From NCBI GenBank assembly GCA_038503065.1, contig JBCAMK010000014.1, positions 620,001 to 684,000 of the forward strand: a stretch of 64,000 bases of DNA, read 5' to 3'. This DNA comes from Paragyromitra xinjiangensis. Its lineage: Eukaryota; Ascomycota; Pezizomycetes; Pezizales; Discinaceae. The notes beneath the pieces are model-generated. The model saw nothing but the letters and a program-made list of their open reading frames with translations, did no database searches and had not been told where the DNA came from. Positions 32,693 through 45,106 of the stretch are shown here, one piece after another. Position numbers and translations under genes: made by a program. Every line of letters starts with the position of its first letter. The stretch's first letter is position 1.

Positions 32693-34421
32693 CTACTTCT
32701 GTACTCTAAACAGCACCGCTCCACTCCCGGGCTTACTAGTCACAATAGCCGCCTCAATCTTATCCTCCGACAAATCCGGAAACTTCACCCCATAATACTC
32801 CTTCTTCCACACGTCCTTCACAGCCTCTACCTTATCCTGTGGTACCAAGTGTACACTACATCCACCCCACCCAGCACCCGTTAGGCGGGATCCGTAGGAT
32901 CCTGCTTTTCTTGCAAGTGAACATAGTTCATCTAGTTCTGGACACGAGCAGTTGTATAGATCCCGACATGATGCATGCGACTCATTCATGATCGTGCCTA
33001 GCTTCGTGAGGATCGTGTCGGAGGTTGTGCACAATTGTCCCGAAGAGGAAGAGGAGAGGATAGACTGGAAGCGAACTACGCGGAGCGCTTCGGCAAAGAC
33101 GTGGAGGGCACGAGAACGAAGTGCGAATTTACTAGTGCGGACTGTGAACGGTTAGTAACTGCTAAAGGAGGGTGGGTAATGAGGGGGATATTATACTCGG
33201 AAATTTAACCATACACCGCTGCACTAGCTCACCCACATCAATCTCTAGGATTTCCGCCATCTCCTCACGGGTATACCCCTCCTCTTTGTCCAGTGTCTTC
33301 TTTGTTAGCTTGATTAGCTCTTCAAGTTTTTGCTCTAGAGGGAGGTCCTTCCCAGCGTAATATACGTCCATCAGGCCCTTCATGGTGTTCCCGAGAGGGC
33401 CGGCATCCTGTGGGAGTGGCCCGAGCTTTAGCTTCTTCGCTAGGATCTGCGCGGCGAGCGTACACTCTACTACACGGAGGTTGTAGTTGATCGGGCCCGT
33501 TGTGTGTTTATCCGCCGTGACGAGGGTATCCGCGATGATGAATGTGAGTTCGGGCGAGGTTTGTGGGAAGGCAACGGGCTGTGCAGAGAGGGTTGGGTGG
33601 AAAGAGATGTATAGAGCGTTGCCTTGGACACCGAGGACAGAAGCGGACTGGTCCATCCTATCATTGACACTAATCAGTTTATCATTCCTTGGGGGATACT
33701 AAGAAGGTTACACACCCCCCGGAATTAACACCAACGTAGCGCTCTGCAACTACAGCTAAGTTTACCAGCTCTTTTTTATCCACCGTCTTCTCACCCATAG
33801 CCACCAGGGCTGCTAGAGCGCTCGTACAAGTGAATGCAGCGCTACTGCTGAGACCCGCACCAGAGGGGACGTTGCCGTCGGCGAGGATCTCCATTCCAAT
33901 TGGCTTATCAACCACCTTTGAGCCCTTCTTCCGGAGTAGCTCGAGTGCGCCGCGGAGGCCAGATTTAAAGTAATTGCTCCATTCGTGCTGGGTTGCGTCG
34001 ATTTCAAGGTCGCCAGAAGCGGGAATTTCGAATTCGCGCGCAGGGAACTTTGGGAGGACGTTGGCCAGCTTAACGGTGCTGTTTTCAGGGGTGAGACGGA
34101 CAGCGAGGAGGAAATCGGAGTTGACAGCCATAGGGAGGACAGAGAAAAGCATGTAATCAATGTGCTAAATACGAGTGATGTGAAATGAAGTTAGATAAAT
34201 TATCTTCAACGTATCAGAGTTTGGAGAATCCAACTCATCTGCACACTAACCTCTCCAATGATATTCACCCTCCCTGGACTTCTCGAGACATAGTCCGCAG
34301 GCTTTCCATACAGCTCCTCGAATTTCGCTAGTAGGTGTTCCCATCTCACCTTCTGAGCTTCCCCCAAAGCCTCGGGATAGATCTCCTTAACGGTCAGAAC
34401 TTCAGGGACGTTTCCACTCAT
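32693..34421 (-). CDS. GAL1: galactokinase
   Basis: Exons (minus strand) 34421-34251, 34164-33716, 33657-33197 and 33141-32693 join in frame to 509 residues, close to the 528 of yeast Gal1. All GHMP-kinase motifs are present: the galactose-binding signature GRVNIIGEHIDY (residues 50-61, split by intron 1), the ATP-binding loop GNVPSGAGLSSSAAF, and the C-terminal RLTGAGWGGCSVHLV. The enzyme phosphorylates galactose with ATP in the first step of the Leloir pathway in the cytosol. Introns are 86, 58 and 55 nt. No other Leloir gene lies in the window, so this is not a yeast-like GAL cluster. I see no convincing CGG-N11-CCG Gal4-type site in the 400 bases upstream. The motifs are those of a catalytic kinase; a Gal3-like sensor role is not indicated. 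Confidence 0.95.
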
Positions 34422-37400
34422 TTTTTAATTTGAATAATGATCTTTTGGACGTTAGAGGCTGTAGGTCTTTTTATTGTATGCGGGCCCCTCGAGATGCGGG
34501 GCTGGTAAATGCAAAGTTCACCCACTAGAAAGCGGGGCGGAGAATCGGATGTCTCGGATAAATCTCCACAGGCGGCGCAACGGCCGGAAGTTGCCGGTAC
34601 CAAGAGCGGAGTTGCGTCATGGTGTAGCACGCGACACTGCGTGAGACAGAGTTTAATCCCGAGTGAGAATATACGGCAGAGGTGCCATTGGGGGTTGGGG
34701 TACCACCAACCACAGTAGTGATTCGGCCTGTATCGGAGCAACTGATGGACGCAAGCATTTAAAGCAACAGTGCCTCAGCGATTCTTGAACACAACCTAGT
34801 GTCTATGTATAATTGAAAGTCGGAGCATCACACTTTCCCCCACTTTGATAAGCTAGGCCTTTCCGACAGTTTCCAATTCCTTGCACAATTCAAACATGTT
34901 GACATTATTCTCTCTGACCGCATATCCATATAGTATATACTAACATCATTAGACTTTACTCCCAATATGACCACTTTTAAGTTCTGCTATGCTCGATAGT
35001 TCCTTCACCAGTCAATTCTAATTCCTTTAAATAATAGTACCGAGCATGCTTCCTGAAACAACTTTTGCGGTATCGGTACCAAACCATGCTCGAGCAACCT
35101 ACTTCGCACCCCCCATGTCACCTCCGGGTCCGCTAGCGAGAGAATATTCCGGCTACAGCTACTATCAGCAATCCCCTGTTTGGTGGTTGTAGCAAGGGTG
35201 TTCGCCAGGTTTTAACAATATGTTTTTTCAATCCTTATGGTTATGGCATAACTGTGTGGATTTTCGATCTTGGCATACTGCTATCAGCGCACAAGGCCTA
35301 TGGAACCAGTGTCAATACTGAGACGGAATAGGTAGGAAAATTAAATCCTACCTGATAACCAACTCGTGCTTGGGAAGTCAATAGATCAGGCTGCCTACAT
35401 GGGCTGAGCCCTTCAACCCTCTTGCTCACGAGGCAAGGGGTACATGCATCTGTTTAGGACAGCGATGCGGTAAAGCAGTATCCTATTGTTACCCCGAATA
35501 TTTCAGATATTCTGGGATGGTCTGTGCGAGACAAAATGACGTTGGTCGACTATCAGGTGAGCACAGCAAAACAAGGGTTAAGCAGCGGAAGCAACCTGAT
35601 ATATGCCAAGTAACCGAATATTTTGTGGCCCGTCTTTTCAAACCTGTAGCCTAACTATATGCTTGAAAATGCGCTCCAATATTTTTTGTAGTTAAAATCG
35701 GGGCGTCATATCCGCGGTGAGGGGTGCATGATTTTTCCGCAACCATTCTGGCAACCCCCATTACGTCTCTGGTCGTTTGTCCTTCATGGTTCTCTGCAGG
35801 TAGTCGGCTTATAAACGAAATATTTCCACGCTTCGCAAACAAAGCTCTATGATATGTCCTCCAGCCTGAAGTCAATCTCAACACTATTTCTGCCTCGTTT
35901 GCGGGAGTATCTTCTAGTTTCGAGAAATGTTATCCCATGAATCCTAGTCAGATCTAGGCCTTTGGTGTTACAAGCTTTCCACGTATCGGTCTAATCCGCA
36001 AGGCCCAGCATCGGAGATATCCCACTGTCGATCCTCGGTCTGTTTCTGAATCCTCTTCCTCTTGTACTCGATCCTTTGAGTTTTTTTAACTCTAACGCCC
36101 AAGAGTTCTTTCCTTGCACCTCAGGTCGACAATAGCTAATTCTTGGACTGGAGAATGAGTGATATGGGTGCTGAAAGTACCGGGTCTGACCATCTCAAGC
36201 ATCATTCGTGCCTTTCTAATATAACCTTAGTGGAATATCCGTGGGAAGAAAATACACCGTGATCTCTAGCAGAATTCGACGGAGATCCAATATCCAGATC
36301 TTATAAAATATCCCCGGAAGTCTATAATTTTCTTGGATTTCAGATTCAAGTGTTTCCATGATTCCTTCCACTGACTTGTGATGAAGCGTAATTCATCGAT
36401 CTAGGGACTGCCTGAGACGTAGTGTAATTTGCAACCCAATAATTGTGCGGGATAGTCTTACTTATACTACTTTCCGTGATAGAACCCAATATCTCTGGCC
36501 CTATGTTGGAGTGTTTGCACGACATCCGTCGGTTTCTCGTGCCGGGAATCTCTCCTTCCGATGAGTTCAGTATTAATAAACGTTTATGTTACCTAGTAGT
36601 TTGCTGGAATAAAATAGGGTTAATTTGGTCTGGCTTAAGGGTGATGCGAGAGGTCTGCCGTTTTAATTTCATGCTAGTGAGCAATTTCATAGATTCTGGG
36701 CTTGCAGACGTAAGGTAGACCAAAATAACCCAACTACCTTTCTGAGCGGTTGATATCACAGGACTTGTTGGCTGTGGGTTATCTCAAGGGATGCACCCCG
36801 TTTGTCGTTGTCTTGCTGGGATTAGAATGTTACTCTATACATCCTTTGCATGGATCATCCAGCTAATATTATTGGAGGATGCTTCGAATTTCCTAGCACT
36901 ACCAAATAGCTACTCCGATCTGCGTACGCGGGGGAAACTTGAGCTTAAATATATATTGTGGGAAGCTGGATTGCCACTTCATTTCCCGCATCACTTTATA
37001 TTTCATGTAACTGTTGATGGGAACACGGTAGTTAGTGGAGATTCGTAAAGAATGCTAGCATAAACTTTGATGAAACACACCGTTTTGAAGTGGTGATAGG
37101 CCATTGGCCAGCAGTTCGGGATACCCGTTGTTAAGGTAACATCAGAAATGATAGAAGATAGCGAAGAGCTATCACAAACTACATGTAGTGATCCTATCGT
37201 GTCTCCGGTAGCGCTTGTCACTGTAGCTTCGAATGTTTGGTTGAGAGTGAAAGTGATATCGATAAATCGGTTATCAGGATGTTCGAGAAGATTTCCCAGC
37301 TTTAGGTACGGGCCCTGTTCGTGGAGCTGGTATATCTGTTATGGGTGTAAATCAGCTAGTGAAGGTGAGACGGATGAGCATTCACCTGTGGTGGTGTTTT

Positions 37401-37630
37401 CTGTATAACGAGAAGGTTGTTTGCAGACAAGAGGGTCTGTTGGGCAGCCGTCGAAGGCTTAAAACGTGCGGCAAGTTCCGTAACTACATGTAGCAATAGA
37501 ATTCCACAGCACCAATCTGGAAGTCAATAGAATTTAGGGGTTCATATTCCGGCTTAGACGATATCACTAATTACATGTAGACATCCCAAAAAGTTATACT
37601 GTATTACGTCAAGAAATTTACATACAACCG

Positions 37631-37637
37631 TGACTCA
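37631..37637. promoter_or_regulatory. distal Gcn4/CPC1-type site TGACTCA
   Basis: An exact match to the Gcn4/CPC1 bZIP consensus, 181 bases before the HIS5 start codon. Amino-acid biosynthesis genes of fungi are induced through such sites under amino-acid starvation. Confidence 0.6.
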
Positions 37638-37732
37638 AAGATATTTCGTTGTCAATGATCGATGTCAGGGGTAAACCACGATAACGATAACGATATTCTC
37701 CGCCGAGCACCCCACGGGAAACTTTTTTTGCT

Positions 37733-37739
37733 TGACTCA
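37733..37739. promoter_or_regulatory. proximal Gcn4/CPC1-type site TGACTCA
   Basis: A second exact TGACTCA 79 bases before the HIS5 start codon. Two perfect sites within 110 bases upstream of a histidine biosynthesis gene make cross-pathway control very likely. Confidence 0.7.
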
Positions 37740-37811
37740 CCACCGTAGCATAAACACCGCGAACAATCCCTCCTCCACCACAGCATCCTTCATAGCATAC
37801 AGTATATCATC

Positions 37812-39228
37812 ATGGTCGCCGCATCAAGCCCATTCAATCTAGAGACCTGCGCTCGCCAAAATATTCTTCAATTGATACCGTACCGTTGCGCGCGGGAGTG
37901 AGTTTCTTTTCTTTTTGCCCCGCAATTACAGCATATATTGACACCCAACGCACTTTGAAGCGACTACAAAGATGACGGAACGAATGTCCTCCTCGACGCG
38001 AATGAGAACGCGTATGGTCCTAGCTTACCTCTCAATGGCGCACAAAAGATCAAGAACGACCCCAACGAGACCAAATCAGAGCTAGGCTACGACTACACCG
38101 GCCTTCATAGATACCCAGATCCGTATGTTCTGCCCCAGAAGCTAATTACTCGAGAGAGACCTCCCAGTAACCTTTTATGAATAGGCACCAGATTGACCTC
38201 AAGTCTCTCCTCTGCGCCTACCGTAACCGTAACCCCACCAACCCTCTTACACCCGCCAACCTCTTCCTCGGCGTCGGCTCCGACGAAGCAATCGATGCTC
38301 TACTCCGGTGTTTCTGTCGCCCAGGGGTAGACAAAATCCTGACCTGTCCACCCACATACGGAATGTACGGTGTCTCGGCACAAGTAAATGATGTGGAAGT
38401 GGTCAAGGTGGACCTAAACCTCGAGTCCGGGAACTTTGAGCTGAGGCCAGATGCAATCAACGAGGTACTATCAAACGACCCAAATATCAAGCTAGTGTAT
38501 ATTTGCTCTCCCGGAAATCCAACTGGAGCACTGGTAGACCCCGAGGCGGTAAAGAAGGTACTGTCTCACCCAACATGGAACGGCGTAGTGATCGTCGATG
38601 AGGCATATGTAGATTTCGCACCAGACGGAAGCTCGCTCGCACCGTGGGTAGTAGATTATCCAAACCTAGTAGTCATGCAGACACTATCAAAAGCATTCGG
38701 ACTAGCTGGAATCCGGTAAGATCCCCTGCTCTCAATTGACACAAACCTCTACTAAACTACAACAGACTCGGCGCTGCCTTTACCTCTCCACCCATAGCCC
38801 AACTCCTTAACAACCTCAAAGCACCCTACTCCATTTCTTCTCCAACCTCCGCTCTCGGCATGACCACCTTTTCCCCCGCCGGCCTCGCCGTTAAGCACTC
38901 CAACGTCTCCAAGATCATCTCCCAGCGCGACCGCCTCCTTACCGAGCTCCCCAAGATTCCCGGGATCGGCCGGTTCCGAGGTGGCCAGGACGCGAATTTC
39001 CTCCTCGCTGAGATCTTGGACGCTCCTAATAATGGGAAGCCGTGCAATGACGTTGCCCTGAAGGCGTATAAGGGTCTGGCTGAGACTCGGGGGGTCGTGG
39101 TGCGGTTTAGGGGGAAAGAGGCTGGGTGTAAGGGGTGTTTGAGGATGACAGTGGGTACCGAGGCGGAGAATACAAGGTTGTTGGAAAAACTGAGGGGGAT
39201 ATTAGCGGATATTTATGCTGCTGCGTAA
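37812..39228 (+). CDS. HIS5: histidinol-phosphate aminotransferase
   Basis: Exons 37812-37897, 37961-38122, 38185-38715 and 38766-39228 join in frame to 413 residues (introns 63, 62 and 50 nt). The sequence has the class I/II aminotransferase pattern of HisC/His5: VLLDANENAYGP near the N-terminus, LGVGSDEAIDALLRCF, LVYICSPGNPTG, VIVDEAYVDFA, and the PLP-binding lysine (about Lys252) in TLSKAFGLAGIR. The final exon carries GRFRGGQDANFLL and a glycine-rich CLRMTVGT end. The enzyme converts imidazole-acetol phosphate to histidinol phosphate with glutamate, in histidine synthesis. Two TGACTCA sites upstream suggest Gcn4/CPC1 control. It is transcribed toward the Nma111 gene, with 484 bases between the stop codons. 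Confidence 0.95.
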
Positions 39229-39712
39229 ACCGATTTGCTTTGGCTATTTATAGATCATGGACTGGATGGTTAAAATATATATTAACTGCAATTCATGCAG
39301 CTAGACAGGAGAAATATTATAACATATTGGACCCAGACCCAGGGTTAGAATATATGTCATCAATCATTCAGAACCTATGTGTAAACAACGAAAGACCTCA
39401 GCCAGCTGGGCAAGACTGGATCTTATTACTACCAGGATATATCGCGAACATACCAAAAGAAAACCCTAACATGAGAAACTCAAGATAGGAACAACTTTAT
39501 CAAACCCCTCCTTGATCCCACAAAACCGTCCACCACCAGAACGAAGACCCAGCTCCAACACAAAAAAATTACAAACGAAATAAAAAGGAAAATAGGTCTT
39601 AAAAAAGGGGGGATTCCTTCTATTATACCGCTGGTCTCCATGCAGACAGAAAAATCTTACACGCACCCCTCACCCCAGTTAGACAAAAAAAAACCTTAGA
39701 AAAAACAAGCGT
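39229..39712. other. convergent intergenic region HIS5 / NMA111
   Basis: The shared 3' flank of two converging genes. It is A/T-rich with A-runs near 39560-39720. No gene is seen. Confidence 0.6.
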
Positions 39713-42700
39713 CTATTCGCAGCCACCAACTTCCTCCATATCTGGACACCCACCATTGTCAGCTTCGGGCTCTCCATCGCCACCATCGTCGTTTTCGTAG
39801 GAATCGTTTGGCATACTCTCTGTAAGGATACTTGACGCAAGACCTAAAACAGGAGGACCGGTCAGTTAAACCAACCCATCATCCTGGTTTTTTTTCTAAA
39901 AAGAGAGGTTACATACCTGCGTGGGCGCTGTTTCCCTCGTACGTTTGTCTCCGCCAACCGCATGGCTCGGTGGGGTCTTTAATGAACTCCATGGTCGGGA
40001 ACTAATCGGAAACCTAAATCAGCAAGGGAAACTAGGTAACAATTAGGAAATGCAGAAAGTAGTCTTACGTAGTGTTCGTTCTTCTTAATCGTAATTACAA
40101 ACGGAATGTTATCAAACGTAATAACCCTCAGTCTGAAATACGTATTATCCGGAATCTTTGACACCTCCTTCAAAAATGCCGTCAAATCCGCCGTCTTTAC
40201 GCCATTCACCGCAACAATAAAATTCGTCGGTACTAACTGATACTGGTAGGCGGGGCTCCCCCTTGTTCGCGCGGACACATAAATCTCACTATGCAACGTG
40301 GAAATCTGCTGCCTAACAGCATGATGCGGGCGATGCAGCACCGCCCCACAGAATATCACTGCACGATCTGTCTCCAGGTCCTCGGTTGGCACCGTTGGCA
40401 CCTTCAAAACCATTTCTTGGCAATTCCGGATCACGACCATATCAAGGAAGTCATGGTCATACATGACATCGAGTTCCGTGATGCGGGTCATAACTTTGCC
40501 ATTAATAGAGAGAATCACGTCGCCCTCTTCAAGGGTTTGAGAGTGGCCGCACTCGACCTTGCGGACCATGAAGAGCTGATGACGCTCCGGGTTATCTTCT
40601 TCGACTTTACGGATCCACTCATCGGAGACGCCCATGATGCGGACTTGGCTCATTTGCACCAGATGTAATTCGACGTTCAACATCCGCAGTTTGGGGACGA
40701 CCCCCTGCTGAAGTTGCCTGATAACAGGTAGTAGTGACGGTGTCGCCAACCCAAGATGATATTCCACATCCTTGTTGCTATGCGTTCTCTCGCCAAGGTA
40801 AGTGAGCCACAACGCCTGAACCGTACCATCCTCATCCGCAAGTACACCACTTCCGCACTGCCCACTCAAACTAGTATCGACCGTAATAGCATCAACGTTG
40901 ATCGCACGATACCTCGGTGCTGACGAATTTGCTGGAACGGCAACCGTAGTGATATCCGTGACCGAAGTCTTAGCAACCACAACCCTCAAGTTCTGGTTAA
41001 ATCCCAAAAAGATTGTAGGAGAACCCTGTTTAACGTGCTCAACGCTGAGTTTCGCAGACTGAACGGGCGCGTTTACGAGTTTTGGGTCGTACTGCACCAC
41101 AGCATAATTCTGCAGCGGGTGCATAAATAGAACCTTGCCAGGCACAATAATAGATTCGGCAACAGTGATCGAGATGTCGCACAGATCATAAGGCACGACT
41201 GCCCGGGAAACGACGACAAGACCCATACCAGCATCTACAACAAGACCAAATCCGGTCTAAACCGATTAGTCAAAAGAACGCAAGCACGAGTAGAGCAAAA
41301 CCACATACCTTTCGCGCCCTTGGGAATCCATCAAGTTTAATAGGCATTGTGCATGATATCCTTACAAAGCTACGAACCAAGTCTGTAGCTGCCGAGTAGC
41401 TCACATTATCAAGCCTTATAAATTGAGCGGATCGAGGAGCAAGAGGCACAGGAGGCAAGGCCTCCCCAATATCTGAGAAATCCCACAACCCAGTACTATC
41501 ATTGCGAATAGCCATCCTCATCTTAGTGGTCCAGTGTCGATCGATGTATAATATCGAGGTATGCATGGTATGCAAATCACGAAGATGACGGTATGTTACT
41601 ACCACCCTAGCACGGTCTGGAAAATCTATTAGTGAAAATTCCTCGGGAGAGACGAAAAAACGGACCTGGGATGCTCTGCATTATTTCGATAAATGCATTG
41701 AGATTGGTGGTTTTTTTATTGCCTACTGACTAAAAAATTATGAGATTTCACTGCCAAAAATCCCCCAAAAGTTAGAAATTCTTACCTCGATAATCCAACC
41801 TTTATCCATCCCATCGAATCTGAAGGAGCCCGCTGGTTCGCACACATACACTCCCTTCACGGCAATTGCGTACAGTCTTGCCAACTGATATGAAAGATCA
41901 TGGAAAGCTGCACCACAAACCGTAACAAACCGATCCGGTGTAATATCATGCAAATTCCCGATGTCAAGCTCAATCTCCAAATCCTCGCCCCCGCGTTGAA
42001 CCAGCAACTTGACTTTCTGGCCTACAGAACTATCCAGAATATCATCCAGCTGAACGAACTTTGTGATTAACTCCCCATTAACTTTAATCAAGATATCACC
42101 TTCCTATATATATCATATCACGTCAGAATAGGGTTCTAATGAAGTACGATTTCATGACCTTTCAATTGGATTTTAATTACTTCGATATGACCATGAGCAG
42201 GACCCTCGGGTAGCACGATCTCTGCGACTAACATCCCGATCTCCTTCGGAAATCCTTTCCTCACGGCAGCCTCCCACTGAGCCGTAAGCCCAACCCTCCG
42301 ACATTCATCAAAAGGCTTCAGTAACCACTGGGTCTGAATAGTCCCACGAGTCACCGGTTGGCCAGCCCGAATGCATCGGAGCGCCCGTAGGGGCCTGTCA
42401 AGAGGGAGGAAGTAGTCTGTTGCAGCCTCGGTACTACCGCCAGCTTGCAAGGCTACGGCGTAACCATCAACATTGACAACGGGACTGCCGGAACTTCCTC
42501 CACTAGCCGACGCAGCAGCTTGGATGTAGTTTGTGTCTAGAGAAACCATTAGCCACATATTCATCGTAAATCTAAGATGAATTAAAAATACTCACTGAAA
42601 TCGTTATAGCCGTCGCCGTAGTCTGGGGCATTTCTGTCCACTCGGCTAATGACTCCCGATAAAATACTAAGCTTCTCTCCAGCATCATTACCTACAACTC

Positions 42701-43352
42701 GGATTTCCGCACCAACTCCTATCATTTTTTGTCAGCTGTTGATCGATGGGGCACGCTACATTTGCGAGGTTCCCTTACGCGCAAGGTCTGGCCTAAGCTC
42801 CAGGGCAGCAACAGGCATGTACTTGATGGCTTTCGGGTCGAACCGCAAAATACCAAAATCGTGAATAGGATCGCGGTAGACGGGGTAAACGTCGCACTAA
42901 GTCACAGTCAGACCAAAAAAATTACTCTACCATCTTAGCCAAAAATCCTCGCCACTCACCTCTTCATGATTGTCGAAAACGCAGTATCCCGAGAACGGTC
43001 CCGAGCAAACAACGTGCCGATTTGTCAAAATATAACCCTTTTCAGCATCCACAACAAACCCCGTAGCTTCACTAGTGATGGCTGAATCCGTGTCGAACGA
43101 GCATGTTTGACAAAACCTAATCGACACCACGTTTCGGACAACACTTTCGATTGTCTTCTGCCACTCTGCTGAATCGTGTGTAGCTGCTGTTGGAGGTAAC
43201 ATTCTAGCTTCGACGAGAAAGTTACTATCCTCTTCGGGCATAATCTCGTCTATGTCGAAGGATTCTTCTCGGAGGTGCTTTGTTGGACGGTCTGGGGCTG
43301 GCGACCCAGCATGCTTCCGCTTCCCTCCTCCTGATATACCGTTGGTTTCCAT
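39713..43352 (-). CDS. NMA111: Nma111-type nuclear serine protease (HtrA family)
   Basis: Ten exons on the minus strand: 43352-42960, 42896-42779, 42718-42596, 42536-42181, 42103-41786, 41729-41666, 41616-41309, 41256-40069, 40001-39917 and 39843-39713. They give 1027 residues (yeast Nma111 is 997) with introns of 49-77 nt. The first HtrA-like protease domain has the triad His113 (TNRHVV), Asp144 (HDFGIL) and Ser227 (GGSSGSPV). PDZ domains follow ([12 protein letters not shown]), then the second, degenerate protease repeat ([19 protein letters not shown]) and further PDZ modules. Its C-terminal tail is acidic. Family members are nuclear proteases with pro-apoptotic and heat-stress roles. A basic KRKH near the N-terminus may be part of the nuclear signal. 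An upstream ATG at 43379 would add nine residues. Some joins were decided by homology, for example exon 8 starting with TGFGLVV. Confidence 0.93.
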
Positions 43353-44521
43353 GATGGCGATTGAAATCGGGCAGTTCAAAAATATCTTCAGCTGCTAGAC
43401 TGGGAGATGTGTGAGTGATAGTGGAAAATGACAGTAAAAAGCAGTCGCGTGAGATATGGAAACGAAGGCACAGTCCCAACACCTGATGAAAGCTGTCGCA
43501 GTGATTTGACCAGATGGACAGCAACGAAGGGTGATGGTGGACTTTTGAGGGGATGCTTCCGAACAAAAGATAGAATTCGTTCTGCTAGAAAGGGACCCTG
43601 CCGGGGAAGACTTGAAGGATCCCGGGTCTCGGAGAAGGTGCCGGGTAACCCCAGCAAAACAAGCAGCAGCCTTGTTTGGGGACGGGAACCTTACTCAGGC
43701 TTGTTGGTTGCGGTGCAAGCAAGCCCTTCGTTTCTCAAGCGTTTCTGTTTGATACTTCACGGATCCTTACTCAGGTTCAAACAAGTTCCTTTTGCGCAGC
43801 CGTCATTCTACGATCCAGAGACATACATGTATGTACTCGGGTGTAGGGGTAAGTCTGGCGACAGGTGGCGGTGCGAGTAAGAAATCCCAGTTTCTTCTCC
43901 CCCTCCACAACTCCCTGAGAGGCCTGATAAAAACGTCTAATGGAGCAAGAATGCTATGTATTAAACATCAAACAAATTTAGTTGGCGAAAGTATGAAATT
44001 CAAACGAGCTTGAGCCCACTGAGAAAATAGCTGCACCGCCACCTGTCGCCAGACTTACCCCTACACCCGAGTACATACAAAGGTACATAGAGTATAGGTA
44101 CACATCTACGCTCCATTCAGCCACTCTCCGCTCTCCACCCCTAATTTGCAGCTCCCATTTGTCCCCGCTTCTGCTGCAGACGAAGCGAATTCAGTGTTGC
44201 TGGCGAGAGATGCTGCAGCTCTTGCTTGTGCACGCGTGGACAGACCAGGCTGCTGCAGATTGTCCAGGGATGCTTCGCGCAATTTGCATCACGTGGGATG
44301 AGACGCGTGCCTACAGCAAATGAACATCAGCCAGCGAATGCAAGTCAACCTGACAACTTTTAAGACAGATGTAGAGTTCTAAGACAACCTCACAAAACAG
44401 GTACTCTACCAGGAACCCTAGTAAACCACTTCTGTAGGCGCGTAACATAAAAACCTCAGCCTGCTACTGCAATAATTCCCTACTGACAACAACCCAATCA
44501 AAATCTCAACTTTTTATATCC
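43353..44521. other. upstream region of NMA111 with a foldback element
   Basis: No gene is supported; the open frames at 43388-43880 are shadows or chance. The notable content is the inverted-repeat element at 43828-44079. Confidence 0.55.
43828..44079. repeat. 252-bp foldback/MITE-like element with perfect 47-bp inverted repeats
   Basis: The left arm at 43828-43874 (begins TGTATGTACTCGGGTG, ends GGCGGTGC) is an exact reverse complement of 44033-44079. The arms enclose 158 bases with no coding potential. Perfect arms suggest recent insertion or conversion. I see no clear target-site duplication; the flanks share only short TACAT-like words. This fits a non-autonomous DNA transposon (MITE) or a recent foldback. 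Confidence 0.8.
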
Positions 44522-45106
44522 TCAACCCTCGATCCTCAAAGAACTCATAAGTCCAAAGAATTCCTTCTGAAAATCGCCATCAAACACGATAATCTCCCCG
44601 TCAGCACTCTTCTCCGCCCCTTTCACCGCCTAGGGGAATCTAATCCCAATTCGAATAGGTGGGTTGTACGAAGCCACACCGTTAAACGATACTTTCGCAT
44701 CAAGCCCACAAGCCTTAAGAAGCTGTGCCATGTAGCCCACGAACTGGCCAGCAAATGCTAGCAGCTTGTAAGAAACATTCTCACTGAAGAAAATCATCTC
44801 AAAATTGGGGTCAAAAGCGTATCTCGGGAGTCGAGTAGGTGAGCTCCTGTTAACTCGGAGCATCTCAAGCTCACTTCTAAGCCAACGCATGGTGTTGCAG
44901 GCGTAGGAGATAAGCCATGAACGAGCCTCGGTCTGGAGATCAGCGTGATCTTGGGCGTTGATGTAAGTAATAGCTCCTGCGAATGCTCTGCCGACCGCGG
45001 TAAGGTCAGGGAAAGCATTTTCCTTGGATACAGTTTCGGTGGTCGTCTCGTATTCAGAAATATCCACAGAAATATCAACAGATAGGTAGCTTATCTGCGA
45101 CCATGA
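44522..45106 (-). CDS. unrecognised gene, ends uncertain, in-frame TAG or in-frame intron
   Basis: The minus-strand frame is open from about 45106 to a TAG at 44630-44632, giving about 158 residues that look coding (AVGRAFAGAITYINAQDHAD, SYACNTMRWLRSELEMLRVN) but match no family I know. No ATG opens the frame; an AG before 45106 could be the acceptor of an upstream exon. Past the TAG the same frame stays open for 35 codons (GEIIVFDGDFQKEFFGLMSS) to a TGA at 44522. A 63-nt intron with donor GTATCG at 44692 and the TAG as its acceptor (end at 44630) would remove the stop without shifting frame. The choices are a spliced gene with a missing first exon, or a pseudogene. Confidence 0.4.

Larger units (their letters stand above)
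34422..37811. other. 3.4-kb intergenic region between galactokinase and HIS5
   Basis: A divergent promoter region for the two flanking genes. Short open frames on the minus strand (35651-35926, and overlapping frames at about 36000-36360) look faintly protein-like but are broken by stops and unrecognised. Three copies of TACATGTA occur at 37180, 37485 and 37572. Two TGACTCA sites belong to the HIS5 promoter. Confidence 0.5.

Noticed and set aside
32693..34421. A yeast-like GAL gene cluster around galactokinase
   Set aside because: Neither epimerase nor uridylyltransferase is within the window; neighbours are an F-box gene and HIS5.
35651..36360. Chain of protein-like minus-strand frames upstream of HIS5
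   Set aside because: Several frames of 50-90 codons follow each other but in different phases, with alternative frames equally open. No splice signals or known motifs tie them together, so a decayed gene is possible but not supported.
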